DNA of 64,000 nucleotides, taken from assembly GCA_038524795.1 (NCBI GenBank), contig JBCBIJ010000002.1, positions 378,291 to 442,290 of the forward strand, given 5' to 3'. The notes under the pieces are model-generated. The model saw only the letters and a program-made list of their open reading frames with translations, was not told the DNA's origin and searched no databases. This document shows, in pieces, positions 1 through 8,303 of this stretch (the stretch's first letter is position 1; each line of letters starts with the position of its first letter). The stretch is from CALBPI01 sp038524795 (GTDB lineage Bacteria; Pseudomonadota; Gammaproteobacteria; Steroidobacterales; Woeseiaceae). A program made the translations under genes and the position numbers.

Positions 1-1
1 C

Positions 2-142
2 CACACGGGTGCGCCCATGTTCAGTATCCAGGCAACGGTCAGTGTTCCCGGCAGCCTCTCGATCGCCCAGATGCGCGAAGAGTTCCTGCAGTTCTGTGAC
101 CACATGAACATCGACGGCATCCTGGAACCCATCAAGACCTGA
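2..142 (+). CDS. gcvR: C-terminal end of a GcvR-like ACT-domain protein (5' truncated by the window)
   Basis: An open frame enters from the left edge and stops with TGA at 140-142, giving the last 46 residues of a protein. The tail has alternating strand and helix character typical of an ACT domain (GAPMFSIQATVSVP, then IAQMREEFLQFCDHMNIDG). GcvR, the glycine cleavage repressor accessory protein, ends this way and commonly precedes bcp in gammaproteobacteria, as here with a 28 bp gap. The name rests on this short tail and on the neighbour, so it is tentative; another ACT-domain protein is possible. Confidence 0.6.
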   Translation, partial: HTGAPMFSIQATVSVPGSLSIAQMREEFLQFCDHMNIDGILEPIKT

Positions 143-170
143 ATCCCCAATCCCATCGGAGACCCCCCCA

Positions 171-653
171 ATGAGCGGACCTGCGCTGAATCGCGTCGTC
201 AAAGACTTCAAGGCCCCTGCCACGAGTGACACCGAGGTACACCTGAAAGGCCTGCGTGGCACCCAGGTGGTGCTGTACTTCTACCCCAAGGACAACACTC
301 CGGGTTGTACGAACGAAAGCGTCGATTTTTCTCAGTTGAACGGTAAGTTCAAGCGCGCTAACGGGGTCATTTTTGGTATCTCGCGCGACTCGCTTGCATC
401 CCACGAGAAGTTCAAAGCGAAATACGAGATGCCCTTCGAGCTGATCTCGGACCCGGATGAATCGTTGTGCCAGTACTTCGACGTGATCAAGGAAAAGAAC
501 ATGTATGGCCGCAAGGTCATGGGTGTGGAGCGCTCAACGTTCCTGATCGGCGCCGACGGCAAGCTGGCCGAGGAATGGCGCAAAGTGAAGGTCAAGGGTC
601 ACGCCGAAGCTGTCCTCGAGTCCGCCAAAGCGCTGAACAAGGGCGCCAAATAG
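171..653 (+). CDS. bcp: Thioredoxin-dependent thiol peroxidase, Bcp/PrxQ family
   Basis: A 160-residue peroxiredoxin that reduces H2O2 and organic hydroperoxides in the cytoplasm. The peroxidatic cysteine is C46 in the signature PKDNTPGCT (residues 39-47). The resolving cysteine that E. coli Bcp has five residues later is absent (V51 here), so this is an atypical, probably 1-Cys-like member; a later cysteine in DESLCQYF (about C100) could take over resolution. Length is normal for the family. It follows the gcvR-like gene by 28 bp and precedes bepA by 45 bp on the same strand. The ATG at 171 gives the usual family N-terminus. Confidence 0.95.
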   Translation: MSGPALNRVVKDFKAPATSDTEVHLKGLRGTQVVLYFYPKDNTPGCTNESVDFSQLNGKFKRANGVIFGISRDSLASHEKFKAKYEMPFELISDPDESLCQYFDVIKEKNMYGRKVMGVERSTFLIGADGKLAEEWRKVKVKGHAEAVLESAKALNKGAK

Positions 654-698
654 GCGCGCTTGCTGGGGAACGCGCGCTTTGTGGCAGGGTCTGAGGCG

Positions 699-2219
699 AT
701 GATGGCTTGTCTTCGGAAAACGCTGCTGACCCTCGCAAGCACGACCGTGATCGTGCTGGCGGCCCTGTCTGCGCCCGCGGCCACGGCGCAGCAGTCGACG
801 TTCGAGCTGCCGAGCATCGGCAGCCCCGCGGACGCCTTGCTGCCGCGGAACGAAGAGGCACGCATAGGACGCCAGATCATGCGCTGGTTCCACCAGCAGG
901 GCCGCATCATCGAAGACCCCGAGCTGACCGAGTACATCAATGACCTCGGGCACCGACTCGTGGGTAACGTCAACTCGGGCGACTACGAGTTCGAGTTTTT
1001 CGTCGTCAACGATCCGACCATCAACGCCTTTGCGCTGCCGGGCGGATTCATCGGCATCCACACGGGGCTGATTCAGCTCACGCGAAACGAAGACGAGCTC
1101 GCCAGCGTGCTCGCGCATGAAATCGCGCACGTCACGCAGCGCCACATTGCTCGCACGATCCATGACAACTCGCGTGCCAGTCTCGCGACCATGGCGGCCA
1201 TGCTCGGCGCCATTGCCATCGGTGCGGCAACAGGCGCCGGCGGCGAGTTTCTCGAAGGTGCCATCGCCACGACGCAGGCCGTGGACGCGCAAAACCAGAT
1301 CAACTTCACACGCGGCTACGAATACGAAGCCGACCGCGTGGGCATTGCCACGCTGGCCGCCTCGGGCTTCAACGTCAACGCCATGGCTGACTTTTTCGCC
1401 CGGATGGGACGCCGTACCAACGGCACGCTCGGCGGGCAGGTGCAGTTTGAGTACCTGCGTACGCACCCCGTGTCGTCGTCGCGTACCGCTGAGGCCAAGG
1501 CGCGCGCTGCCCGCTACCCCGATGTTGCGACATCCAACAGTGTGAGTTACGGCCTCATGAAGGCCCGCACCAAGGCGCTTTTCGCAGAGACGCCCGAGGA
1601 AGCTCTGGCCCACTTCGCACTGCCCATGGGTGAAACACCCACGCGCGCCAATGATTACGGCCGCGCGCTGGGCATGATGCGCGCCAACCGCCCCGAAACA
1701 GCCGAGGCGATTTTCGAGCGCCTGATCGAAGGCCAGCACAAGGTCATCGCCTACCACATCGGCCTCGCGCTGGCGCAAGCCGCGAACGACGACGAAGTCG
1801 CGGCACTCGAAACGTTTGAGCGTGCGCAGGAGCTCTTCCCGCGTAACGTACCGCTGACCATCCGCCACGCAGAGGTGCTGCTCGAGACCAACCAGCCCGG
1901 TAAGGCGCATGAGCTGCTGCTCGATCTGCTCAACAACGTGCCGCCGACGCCCGAGCAGGTGCGGCTGATCGCTCGCGCCGCGATCGATGCCGAGCAAATT
2001 GCTGAGGCCCACTACTACATGGCTGAGTACAACATCATGACGGGCAACCTTGTGCAGGCCGTCGTGCTGCTTCGCCGCGGCGCGAACCTCCAGCAGACCA
2101 CGCCGATCCAGCGGGCCCGTTTCCTCGCACGCGCCGACTTCGTCAGCGAGTACCTCTCCGAAGAGCAGAAGCTCGAGGTGCGGCGCGGCGAGCGTCCGTC
2201 GTTCGCGGCAACCCGGTAA
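699..2219 (+). CDS. bepA: Periplasmic M48 metalloprotease with TPR tail (BepA-like)
   Basis: A 506-residue exported zinc protease. The chosen ATG at 699 (another at 702) starts a clean signal peptide (LLTLASTTVIVLAALSAPAATAQ); the frame extends upstream to 660 but gives no signal. The M48 motif HEIAH lies at residues 140-144 and the third ligand glutamate is near residue 210 (YEYEADRVG). The C-terminal half is alpha-helical and repeat-like (about residues 300-500), matching the TPR region by which BepA docks on the BAM complex. The family degrades stalled outer-membrane proteins and assists LptD assembly. Its position next to mlaA fits an outer-membrane quality-control neighbourhood. Confidence 0.9.
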   Translation: MMACLRKTLLTLASTTVIVLAALSAPAATAQQSTFELPSIGSPADALLPRNEEARIGRQIMRWFHQQGRIIEDPELTEYINDLGHRLVGNVNSGDYEFEFFVVNDPTINAFALPGGFIGIHTGLIQLTRNEDELASVLAHEIAHVTQRHIARTIHDNSRASLATMAAMLGAIAIGAATGAGGEFLEGAIATTQAVDAQNQINFTRGYEYEADRVGIATLAASGFNVNAMADFFARMGRRTNGTLGGQVQFEYLRTHPVSSSRTAEAKARAARYPDVATSNSVSYGLMKARTKALFAETPEEALAHFALPMGETPTRANDYGRALGMMRANRPETAEAIFERLIEGQHKVIAYHIGLALAQAANDDEVAALETFERAQELFPRNVPLTIRHAEVLLETNQPGKAHELLLDLLNNVPPTPEQVRLIARAAIDAEQIAEAHYYMAEYNIMTGNLVQAVVLLRRGANLQQTTPIQRARFLARADFVSEYLSEEQKLEVRRGERPSFAATR

Positions 2220-2267
2220 CCTACTCAAGCGACGCCCACCGCGCCGTTCACAGGCAAGGAAGACCCC

Positions 2268-3023
2268 ATGTTTCAAACGATACGCCGGCCCGCTGTGCTC
2301 ATCGCGCTGTGCGCTGGACTCCTGGGCGGTTGCGCCACCAGCCAGACAGTGCCAACCGAGGACAGCTGGGAAGGCCTCAATCGCGGCATCTACGCGTTCA
2401 ACAACGGCGTGGACAAGATTTTCCTGAAGCCTGTGGCACGCGGCTATCGCTTCATCACGCCGGATCCGGTTGAACGCGGCGTCAGCAACGTTTTCTCAAA
2501 CCTGGGCTACCCCGTGGTCATCCTGAGCAACGCGCTGCAAGGCAAAGGCAAGGCGGCGCTCAGCGACACGGGTCGCTTCCTCGTGAACTCAACTATTGGC
2601 GTTGCGGGGATTTTCGACGTGGCCACGCCCATGGGCATGCCACAGCACAACGAAGATCTCGGACAGACATTGGCAGTGTGGGGCGTCCCCAGCGGGCCCT
2701 ATATCATGATCCCGTTTCTCGGCCCGAGCACCTTGCGCGATGGCATCATGACCATCGGCAACCAGACCCTGCACGGGCGTAACCTGATCGACAACTCCAG
2801 CGTGCGCGACAAACTCGTAGTGCTTGAGGTGATTTCGACGCGCGCGAGCTTACTGCCGCTCGACGCCCAGTGGCAGGCGTCGCAGGACCCCTACATTTTC
2901 CTGCGCGAGGCTTATTTGCAGCGCAGGAACTTCCTCATCTATGACGGTAATCCGCCGGCCGATGACTTCGAGCTGGAGGAAGGATTTGACGACGACCTCG
3001 ACGACTTCGACGACGATCTCTAG
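2268..3023 (+). CDS. mlaA: Outer-membrane lipoprotein MlaA (VacJ)
   Basis: A 251-residue VacJ-family lipoprotein. It starts with a lipoprotein signal ending in LLGGC (lipidated C22) and contains the hallmark blocks WEGLNRGIYAFNNGVDK and GRFLVNSTIGVAGIFDVA. In the Mla pathway MlaA removes mislocalised phospholipids from the outer leaflet of the outer membrane and passes them to periplasmic MlaC. The C-terminus is a strikingly acidic tail (DDDLDDFDDDL). A strong ribosome site (AAGGAAG) sits about 7 nt before the ATG. It runs toward the convergent mlaFEDCB operon with only 14 bp between stops, so all Mla genes are together here, whereas E. coli keeps mlaA apart. Confidence 0.95.
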   Translation: MFQTIRRPAVLIALCAGLLGGCATSQTVPTEDSWEGLNRGIYAFNNGVDKIFLKPVARGYRFITPDPVERGVSNVFSNLGYPVVILSNALQGKGKAALSDTGRFLVNSTIGVAGIFDVATPMGMPQHNEDLGQTLAVWGVPSGPYIMIPFLGPSTLRDGIMTIGNQTLHGRNLIDNSSVRDKLVVLEVISTRASLLPLDAQWQASQDPYIFLREAYLQRRNFLIYDGNPPADDFELEEGFDDDLDDFDDDL

Positions 3024-3037
3024 CGCACAAAATCGCG

Positions 3038-3361
3038 CTAGATAAACCCCGTCCAGCGCTCGCCAGCCTCGAGCATGCCCTCAACTTCGCTGATGGCGGC
3101 GATGCTCACGAGTCGCTCCGGCACGTTTTCGTAGCGAATCTCTCGGACGCTGTGGTTGGCCCAGCCCACCCACTCCATCAGGAGCGCGAGTCCCGCACTA
3201 TCCGTGCGGTCAACTTCGGCCATGTCCACGATGATGCGACTGTGCTCCGTAAAGCGGCGGGTGCCGCGGTCCAGAAGCCGGGCCACGGTGTCAAAGGTCA
3301 GGTCGCCCTTCAGCGAAAAGCGACCCTCCCCGACCTCAATGATTTCTGCGGCGGCGCTCAC
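3038..3361 (-). CDS. mlaB: MlaB-like STAS-domain protein
   Basis: A 107-residue STAS-fold protein, the last gene of the mlaFEDCB operon. The typical block IIVDMAEVDRTDSAGLALLMEWV (about residues 43-65) carries the conserved D-S-A-G turn of STAS proteins. MlaB stabilises and activates the MlaF ATPase on the cytoplasmic side. It starts with GTG, and the GTGA overlap with the stop of mlaC argues for translational coupling and decides the start. Sequence alone would only give a generic STAS call; the operon position supplies the name. Confidence 0.85.
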   Translation of the reverse strand: MSAAAEIIEVGEGRFSLKGDLTFDTVARLLDRGTRRFTEHSRIIVDMAEVDRTDSAGLALLMEWVGWANHSVREIRYENVPERLVSIAAISEVEGMLEAGERWTGFI

Positions 3362-4044
3362 GAACCTGAGGCGGTCGCAGCGCTCACGTCGCTTTCGTCA
3401 AGCTCACCCAGCGCTTCCGCAGCCTCGGTCTCGAGCCGCGTAATGACTGCGTCAAGGCTCGTACGCTTCACTTCCTCGTCGATCTCGGCGCGGAAGTTGC
3501 GCACATAGGAAATGCCCTCGATGGTGACATCGAATACTTTCCAACCGTTGTCGCCGCGATTGACGAGGCCGTAGTTCACCGGAACCGACTCACCGCCGCC
3601 GAGCGTCACGACTGTGCGCACGGTGGCGCGCTTCTCGTCATTGTCGCCGGCCCGTGGTTCGAGCACCTCAACGAGGTCTTCCTCGAACTCGAGCACACCG
3701 TCGGCGTAGCGTCGGATGAGGCTGTTGTAGAGGCCATCAATGAAGCGCTTTTTCTGTTCTGTCGTCGCATCGCGCCAGTGGCGCGCGAGAACGAGCCGAC
3801 CGGCGTAGTTGCGGTCGAACCGCGGCGCGAGCAGATCGTCAACAAAGCGAATGAGCGCGGCACGATCTTCAGCGAGCGCGTCGCGCTGGCCTTGCAAGCC
3901 TGTCTTGAGCGCATCCACGGCACCGTTGATGACGTCGACGGGCTCGTCCTGTGCAACGGCGTTGCCGCCAGCCACAGCCAGCACCAGGCCTGCGACAGCG
4001 GCCACGAAACGGCTTCGGTGCCGCGAAACTCGGGGTGTATTCAT
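3358..4044 (-). CDS. mlaC: Periplasmic phospholipid shuttle MlaC (Ttg2D)
   Basis: A 228-residue exported MlaC/Ttg2D-family protein that ferries phospholipids between MlaA and the inner-membrane MlaFEDB complex. The ATG at 4044 is preferred over the upstream frame (to 4101) because it has a good ribosome site (AGGGAG) and starts a signal peptide (RFVAAVAGLVLAVAGGNAVAQ). Typical family features are the helical region with FVDDLLAPRFDRNYAGRLVLARHWRDAT and the sheet region ending FDVTIEGISYVRNFRAE. It lies 22 bp after mlaD and overlaps mlaB by 4 bp. Confidence 0.93.
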   Translation of the reverse strand: MNTPRVSRHRSRFVAAVAGLVLAVAGGNAVAQDEPVDVINGAVDALKTGLQGQRDALAEDRAALIRFVDDLLAPRFDRNYAGRLVLARHWRDATTEQKKRFIDGLYNSLIRRYADGVLEFEEDLVEVLEPRAGDNDEKRATVRTVVTLGGGESVPVNYGLVNRGDNGWKVFDVTIEGISYVRNFRAEIDEEVKRTSLDAVITRLETEAAEALGELDESDVSAATASGS

Positions 4045-4066
4045 GGGGGTTACTCCCTGTCCGAAA

Positions 4067-4525
4067 TCAATCCTCACCAGAATTGACCAGGAACTTGCCA
4101 ATAAGGTTCTCTAAAACAATGGCTGATTGCGTGAATTCCAACCGATCGCCATCGCCCAAAAAGACGTCGCTGCCGCCCGGCTGCAGACCCACATACTGGC
4201 TGCCAAGCAGGCCGGCCGTGAGAATGCTGGCGTCCGAGTCCTCGGGCAGCGTGTCGTAGCGGCTGTCGATGCGGAGCGTGACGACCGCTTCGTAGCGGTC
4301 CTTGTCGAACACAATCGACTCAACGCGGCCAATACGAACGCCGGCCATGGCGACTGGTGACCGCTCTTTGAGCCCGCCGATGTTGTCGAATCGGGCTGTG
4401 ATGTCGTAGCTGCCCTCTTCAAACCGCTGGATGCTCGTTGTTTGTGTCGCCAGAAAGAACAGCGCCGCGAAGCCCAGGGCAACAAAGGCACCCGTGCCGA
4501 TCTCAACCGTTTTTGTTTGCTGCAT
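4067..4525 (-). CDS. mlaD: MCE-domain phospholipid carrier MlaD
   Basis: A 152-residue protein with one N-terminal membrane anchor (residues 12-30) followed by a single MCE domain (about 38-115) with the family pattern FDNIGGLKERSPVAMAGVRIGRVESI. MlaD forms the hexameric periplasmic ring of the MlaFEDB transporter. Length agrees with short proteobacterial MlaD. It is the third gene of the minus-strand operon, 6 bp after mlaE. Confidence 0.95.
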   Translation of the reverse strand: MQQTKTVEIGTGAFVALGFAALFFLATQTTSIQRFEEGSYDITARFDNIGGLKERSPVAMAGVRIGRVESIVFDKDRYEAVVTLRIDSRYDTLPEDSDASILTAGLLGSQYVGLQPGGSDVFLGDGDRLEFTQSAIVLENLIGKFLVNSGED

Positions 4526-4531
4526 GTTGTC

Positions 4532-5299
4532 TTACCCCAAACTGATCGCCATAGCGGTGATCATGAAATCGAACACGAGGATGACCACAGCCGTGATCAC
4601 CACCGTTCGTGTCGTGGCGCGCCCCACGCCTTCCGCTGTCGGGATGGCATTGTAGCCCTCCCACACGGCGATCAGGCTGGCCGCCAGGCCGAACACGATG
4701 CTCTTGAGAATACCTTCCCAGACGTCTGCCATGCCGACGCCGGCCTGCATCTGAGACCAAAAAGCGCCCGCATCGACGCCCAGCAGTGGTACGCCGACGA
4801 CCCAGGAACCGAGAATGCCGACGCTCGTGAAGATGGCCGTGAGCAGTGGCATTGAAATGGCGCCGCCCAGAAAGCGTGGCGTCGCCACACGAATCACGGG
4901 ATCAATGGCCATCATTTCCATAGCCGAAAGCTGGTCCGTCGTGCGCATGAGCCCGATCTCGGAAGCCAGTGCAGTGCCCGCCCGGCCCGCGAAGAGCAAT
5001 GCCGTGATCACGGGACCCAGCTCCTTCATGAGCGAGAGCGCAGAGAACAGCCCCAGGATGTCCTCGCTGCCGAAGCGTGCGAGGTTGGAATGCCCCTGCA
5101 GCCCGATCACGGCGCCGACGAAAAAGCCGCACACCATGATGAGCACGAGCGACAAGGCACCCGCGTTGAAGATTTGCTGCGACACGAGTCGGGGGCGCAT
5201 GAGGACGCGCGGCGACTCGACGATGAGCCGCAACAAAAACAGCTGCAGCGCGCCGAATGTGCGCAGAAACCCGGTGAAGGCTTCCCAGAGGTCACGCAT
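4532..5299 (-). CDS. mlaE: MlaE permease
   Basis: A 255-residue MlaE/YrbE-family membrane protein, the permease of the phospholipid ABC transporter. Recognisable blocks are GFFVGAVIGLQGHSNLARFG, LVTALLFAGRAGTALASEIG-like residues around the middle (ITALLFAGRAGTALASEIGL) and the C-terminal GYNAIPTAEGVGRATTRTVV. The frame is open upstream to 5452, but the extension is the shadow of mlaF in another frame. The ATG at 5299 overlaps the mlaF stop by 8 bp, the usual arrangement in mla operons. Confidence 0.95.
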   Translation of the reverse strand: MRDLWEAFTGFLRTFGALQLFLLRLIVESPRVLMRPRLVSQQIFNAGALSLVLIMVCGFFVGAVIGLQGHSNLARFGSEDILGLFSALSLMKELGPVITALLFAGRAGTALASEIGLMRTTDQLSAMEMMAIDPVIRVATPRFLGGAISMPLLTAIFTSVGILGSWVVGVPLLGVDAGAFWSQMQAGVGMADVWEGILKSIVFGLAASLIAVWEGYNAIPTAEGVGRATTRTVVITAVVILVFDFMITAMAISLG

Positions 5300-6113
5300 C
5301 GTCGTCGCCCTCGCCGTTACCGATGAGCTGTGATGTGTAGTCGGGGGCCGGGAAATGGAACGGCACGGGCCCGTCGGCCATGCCGTGCATGAATTGGCGC
5401 ACGAGCTCCGACGGCGCGTTGGACAACTCGTCGGGACTGCCGCTGGCAGCAACCTTGCCCTCCGAGATCAGATAGCTTGAATCGGCGACCGTGTTGATCT
5501 CCTGAACATCGTGACTCACGACGATCGAGGAAATGCCCAGCGCATCATTCATCCGGCGCACAAGCCGCACGATGACGCCCATCGAAATGGGGTCCAGGCC
5601 CACGAACGGCTCGTCGTAGATGAGAATGCGAGGGTCCGTGGCCATGGCGCGTGCCAGCGCCACGCGACGTGCCATACCGCCGGACAGCTCCGTCGGCATC
5701 ATCTCGGCGGCACCGCGCAAGCCGACCGCGTGCAGTTTCGTGAGCACGATATGGCGGATCAGGCGTTCGGGCAGCTCGTAATGCTCACGCAGCGGGAACG
5801 CAACGTTCTCGTAGACGGACAGGTCCGTGAGCAGCGCCCCGTTTTGAAACAGCATGCCGATCTTGCGACGCAGCGCGTACAGGCCCTCGCGGCGCAGACC
5901 TGCCAGCCATTCGCCGTCGACACGGATACGCCCCCGGTCAGGCAGCAGTTGCCCCGTGATGAGGCGCAGCAGCGTTGTCTTGCCCGTGCCGCTCGGGCCC
6001 ATGATGGCCGTGACCTCGCCGCGCCGGATGTTGAGGTTCAGCCCACTGAAGATCGGGCGCGTGCCGCGTGCGTAGTGCAGATCCTCAATTTCGACGATGT
6101 GATCGGCGTTCAT
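5292..6113 (-). CDS. mlaF: MlaF ATPase
   Basis: A 273-residue ABC ATPase that powers the MlaFEDB phospholipid transporter. Walker A is GPSGTGKT (39-46), the signature is LSGGM (143-147) and Walker B is ILIYDEP (163-169). The signature followed by ARRVALARA is typical of the Mkl/MlaF branch. It is the first gene of the minus-strand operon mlaF-E-D-C-B and is divergent from the SUF operon across 229 bp that hold both promoters. Confidence 0.96.
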   Translation of the reverse strand: MNADHIVEIEDLHYARGTRPIFSGLNLNIRRGEVTAIMGPSGTGKTTLLRLITGQLLPDRGRIRVDGEWLAGLRREGLYALRRKIGMLFQNGALLTDLSVYENVAFPLREHYELPERLIRHIVLTKLHAVGLRGAAEMMPTELSGGMARRVALARAMATDPRILIYDEPFVGLDPISMGVIVRLVRRMNDALGISSIVVSHDVQEINTVADSSYLISEGKVAASGSPDELSNAPSELVRQFMHGMADGPVPFHFPAPDYTSQLIGNGEGDDDA

Positions 6114-6213
6114 GGGGTATATCCGGGTTCATAGTGGCCGTGTCGCGAGAACGCAACAGGGTCGGGTTCACGGGGATAAATGGCCAAGCTGGGGCGGTGC
6201 GCAGTGCAGCAAC

Positions 6214-6219
6214 ATTATA
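6214..6219 (-). promoter_or_regulatory. Possible -10 element of the mlaFEDCB promoter
   Basis: Read on the minus strand this hexamer is a perfect TATAAT, about 100 nt upstream of the mlaF start. No convincing -35 element lies 16-18 bp upstream, so the call is weak and rests on the perfect match in an otherwise GC-rich gap. Confidence 0.3.
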
Positions 6220-6260
6220 ACAACACTGCCAACGTGGGTGCCGCGATCAGCGCTTTCAAG

Positions 6261-6299
6261 ATGACAGGAATTCTAATTAGGACTAAAATGGTGCTCTTT
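6261..6299 (+). promoter_or_regulatory. SUF operon promoter with overlapping IscR-type box
   Basis: ATGACA (6261-6266) and TAAAAT (6284-6289) are separated by exactly 17 bp and resemble sigma-70 -35 and -10 elements; transcription would begin near 6296, about 47 nt before the regulator start. The -10 element lies inside GACTAAAATGGT (6281-6292), which matches the central part of the IscR type 1 consensus (GACTRWWWYAGT) at 11 of 12 positions. The outer consensus positions match poorly. The overlap suggests autorepression by the downstream Rrf2 regulator, as for E. coli iscR. Confidence 0.65.
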
Positions 6300-6342
6300 T
6301 CGTCACCGAGGCCGCGACGGCACGGTCCGCGCGCGCTCTGAG

Positions 6343-6822
6343 ATGTTTCGAATCAGCAAGATGACCGACTACGGCACGCTCGTCCTTTCAGAGCTGGGCG
6401 CTGCCGCGGATGCCCCCACGAGCGCCGGCGACATCGCAAGTCGCATCGGGCTCGGCGGCGCGACGGTAAGCAAGCTGCTAAAGCGCCTTGCGCATGCGGG
6501 GCTCGTAAACTCGCAGCGAGGCAGCAACGGCGGCTACACGCTGGCCCGCCCCGCCTCGGCCATTAGCGCCGCGGAGATCATCGACGCCATTGAAGGCCCC
6601 GTGGCCATTACCGACTGCGCGGCGGACCAGCCTTGTGACCTCGAGGCCGTGTGCGGCGTCGGTAATGCGTGGCAGAACATCAACCGGGCGATCCGGGCAG
6701 CACTCGAAGGCATCAGCCTTGACGACCTGCGCACGGGTCGCGACATCCCCGAGGTCATGCCGCTGCAACCCATGACCATTCGTCGCGGCCAGCTGCCGCG
6801 GTCGGCCACCCAAAACAACTAA
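6343..6822 (+). CDS. Rrf2-family Fe-S cluster regulator of the SUF operon (IscR-like)
   Basis: A 159-residue Rrf2 regulator. A winged helix occupies the first 75 residues (IASRIGLGGATVSKLLKRLAHAGLV). Three cysteines, C92, C98 and C104, have the C-x5-C-x5-C spacing and even the numbering of the Fe-S ligands of E. coli IscR, so it very likely senses Fe-S status by binding a [2Fe-2S] cluster. It is the first gene of the operon, 17 bp before sufB, and an IscR-like box overlaps its promoter. It is best named as the SUF-associated Rrf2 regulator; orthology to IscR itself is not shown. Confidence 0.92.
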   Translation: MFRISKMTDYGTLVLSELGAAADAPTSAGDIASRIGLGGATVSKLLKRLAHAGLVNSQRGSNGGYTLARPASAISAAEIIDAIEGPVAITDCAADQPCDLEAVCGVGNAWQNINRAIRAALEGISLDDLRTGRDIPEVMPLQPMTIRRGQLPRSATQNN

Positions 6823-6839
6823 GTGACAGGTCTCACCCC

Positions 6840-8288
6840 ATGAGTTCGAGCAATGCCGAAGTCGAAGCGTTTGTAGACAAGAAATACAAGCACGGCTGGG
6901 TTACCGACATCGAGTCGGATACCTTTCCGCCGGGTCTTGACGAAAACGTCATCCGCGCCATTTCCGCACGCAAGGGTGAGCCCGCCTTCATGCTGGAGTG
7001 GCGCCTCAAGGCATTCGAGACCTGGAAGCAGATGGCCGAGCCCGAGTGGGCACATGTCGACTACCCCAAGATCGACTACCAGGCCATCAGTTACTTCTCG
7101 GCGCCCAAGAGCGACGCCGACAAGCCCAAGAGTCTCGATGAGGTTGACCCCAAGCTGCTCGAGACCTACGACAAACTGGGCATCCCGTTGCACGAGCGCG
7201 CGCGCCTTGCCGGCGTCGCCGTTGATGCCGTGTTTGATTCCGTGAGCGTCACGACCACATTTCGCGACAAACTCGCCGAAGCCGGTGTGATCTTCTGCTC
7301 GTTCTCCGAGGCCGTGCGCGAGCACCCGGAATTGGTGCAAAAGTACCTGGGGAGCGTGGTCCCCCGTAGTGACAACTATTTCGCAGCGCTCAATTCGGCT
7401 GTGTTCAGTGACGGCTCATTCGTCTACATCCCGAAGGGCGTGCGCTGCCCCATGGAGCTCTCGACCTACTTTCGTATCAACGAACTCAACACGGGGCAAT
7501 TCGAACGCACGCTGATTGTTGCTGACGAAGGCAGCCACGTGAGCTACCTCGAGGGCTGCACAGCGCCGATGCGCGACGAAAACCAGCTGCATGCGGCGGT
7601 CGTCGAGCTCGTCGCGCTTGAGGGTGCCGAGATCAAGTACTCGACGGTTCAGAACTGGTACCCGGGCGACGAGGACGGCAAAGGCGGCATCTACAACTTT
7701 GTCACAAAGCGCGGCGACTGCCGTGGTGATGACTCAAAAATTTCCTGGACCCAGGTCGAGACGGGCTCCGCCATCACCTGGAAGTACCCGAGCTGCATCC
7801 TACGCGGCAAGAACACAGTGGGCGAATTTTACTCGGTGGCCGTGACGAACAACCTGCAGCAGGCTGACACAGGCACCAAGATGATCCACATCGGCGAAGG
7901 CTCGACGAGCACGATTGTCAGCAAGGGCATCTCGGCGGGCCGCGCCAACCAGAGCTACCGCGGGCTCGTGAAAGTGCTGCCGCAGGCCAAGGGTGCACGC
8001 AACTTCACGCAGTGCGACTCGCTGCTCATCGGCAAGGAGTGCGGCGCGCACACCTTCCCCTATATGGAAGTCAAGAACGCGAGTGCCAAGGTGGAACACG
8101 AAGCCACCACATCGCGTATTGCTGACGACCAGCTCTTCTACTGCCGCCAGCGTGGCATCAGCGAAGAAGATGCGGTCAACCTCATCGTCAATGGCTTTTG
8201 CAAAGACGTCTTCCGCGAGCTCCCGATGGAGTTCGCCGTGGAGGCGCAAGCCCTGCTCAACGTCAGCCTCGAAGGCGCGGTTGGATAA
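6840..8288 (+). CDS. sufB: Fe-S cluster scaffold protein SufB
   Basis: A 482-residue SufB, the scaffold subunit of the SufBC2D complex on which Fe-S clusters are assembled in the cytoplasm. Conserved stretches are seen: SVVPRSDNYFAALNSAVFSDGSFVYIPKG-type beta-helix segments, FERTLIVADEGSHVSYLEGCTAP, and the C-terminal EHEATTSRIADDQLFYCRQRGI. The CxxxxxxxxxxxP-like loop and the conserved cysteine in SLLIGKECGAHTFPY are present. Length is normal. It follows the regulator by 17 bp and precedes sufC by 15 bp. Confidence 0.98.
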   Translation: MSSSNAEVEAFVDKKYKHGWVTDIESDTFPPGLDENVIRAISARKGEPAFMLEWRLKAFETWKQMAEPEWAHVDYPKIDYQAISYFSAPKSDADKPKSLDEVDPKLLETYDKLGIPLHERARLAGVAVDAVFDSVSVTTTFRDKLAEAGVIFCSFSEAVREHPELVQKYLGSVVPRSDNYFAALNSAVFSDGSFVYIPKGVRCPMELSTYFRINELNTGQFERTLIVADEGSHVSYLEGCTAPMRDENQLHAAVVELVALEGAEIKYSTVQNWYPGDEDGKGGIYNFVTKRGDCRGDDSKISWTQVETGSAITWKYPSCILRGKNTVGEFYSVAVTNNLQQADTGTKMIHIGEGSTSTIVSKGISAGRANQSYRGLVKVLPQAKGARNFTQCDSLLIGKECGAHTFPYMEVKNASAKVEHEATTSRIADDQLFYCRQRGISEEDAVNLIVNGFCKDVFRELPMEFAVEAQALLNVSLEGAVG

Positions 8289-8303
8289 CGGAACAGATCA
8301 CTC

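Noticed and set aside
534..2276. 580-codon minus-strand open frame opposite bcp and bepA
   Set aside because: It is antisense to two clear genes, has low-complexity Arg/His/Gly-rich sequence and no ribosome site; long antisense frames are expected at this GC content.
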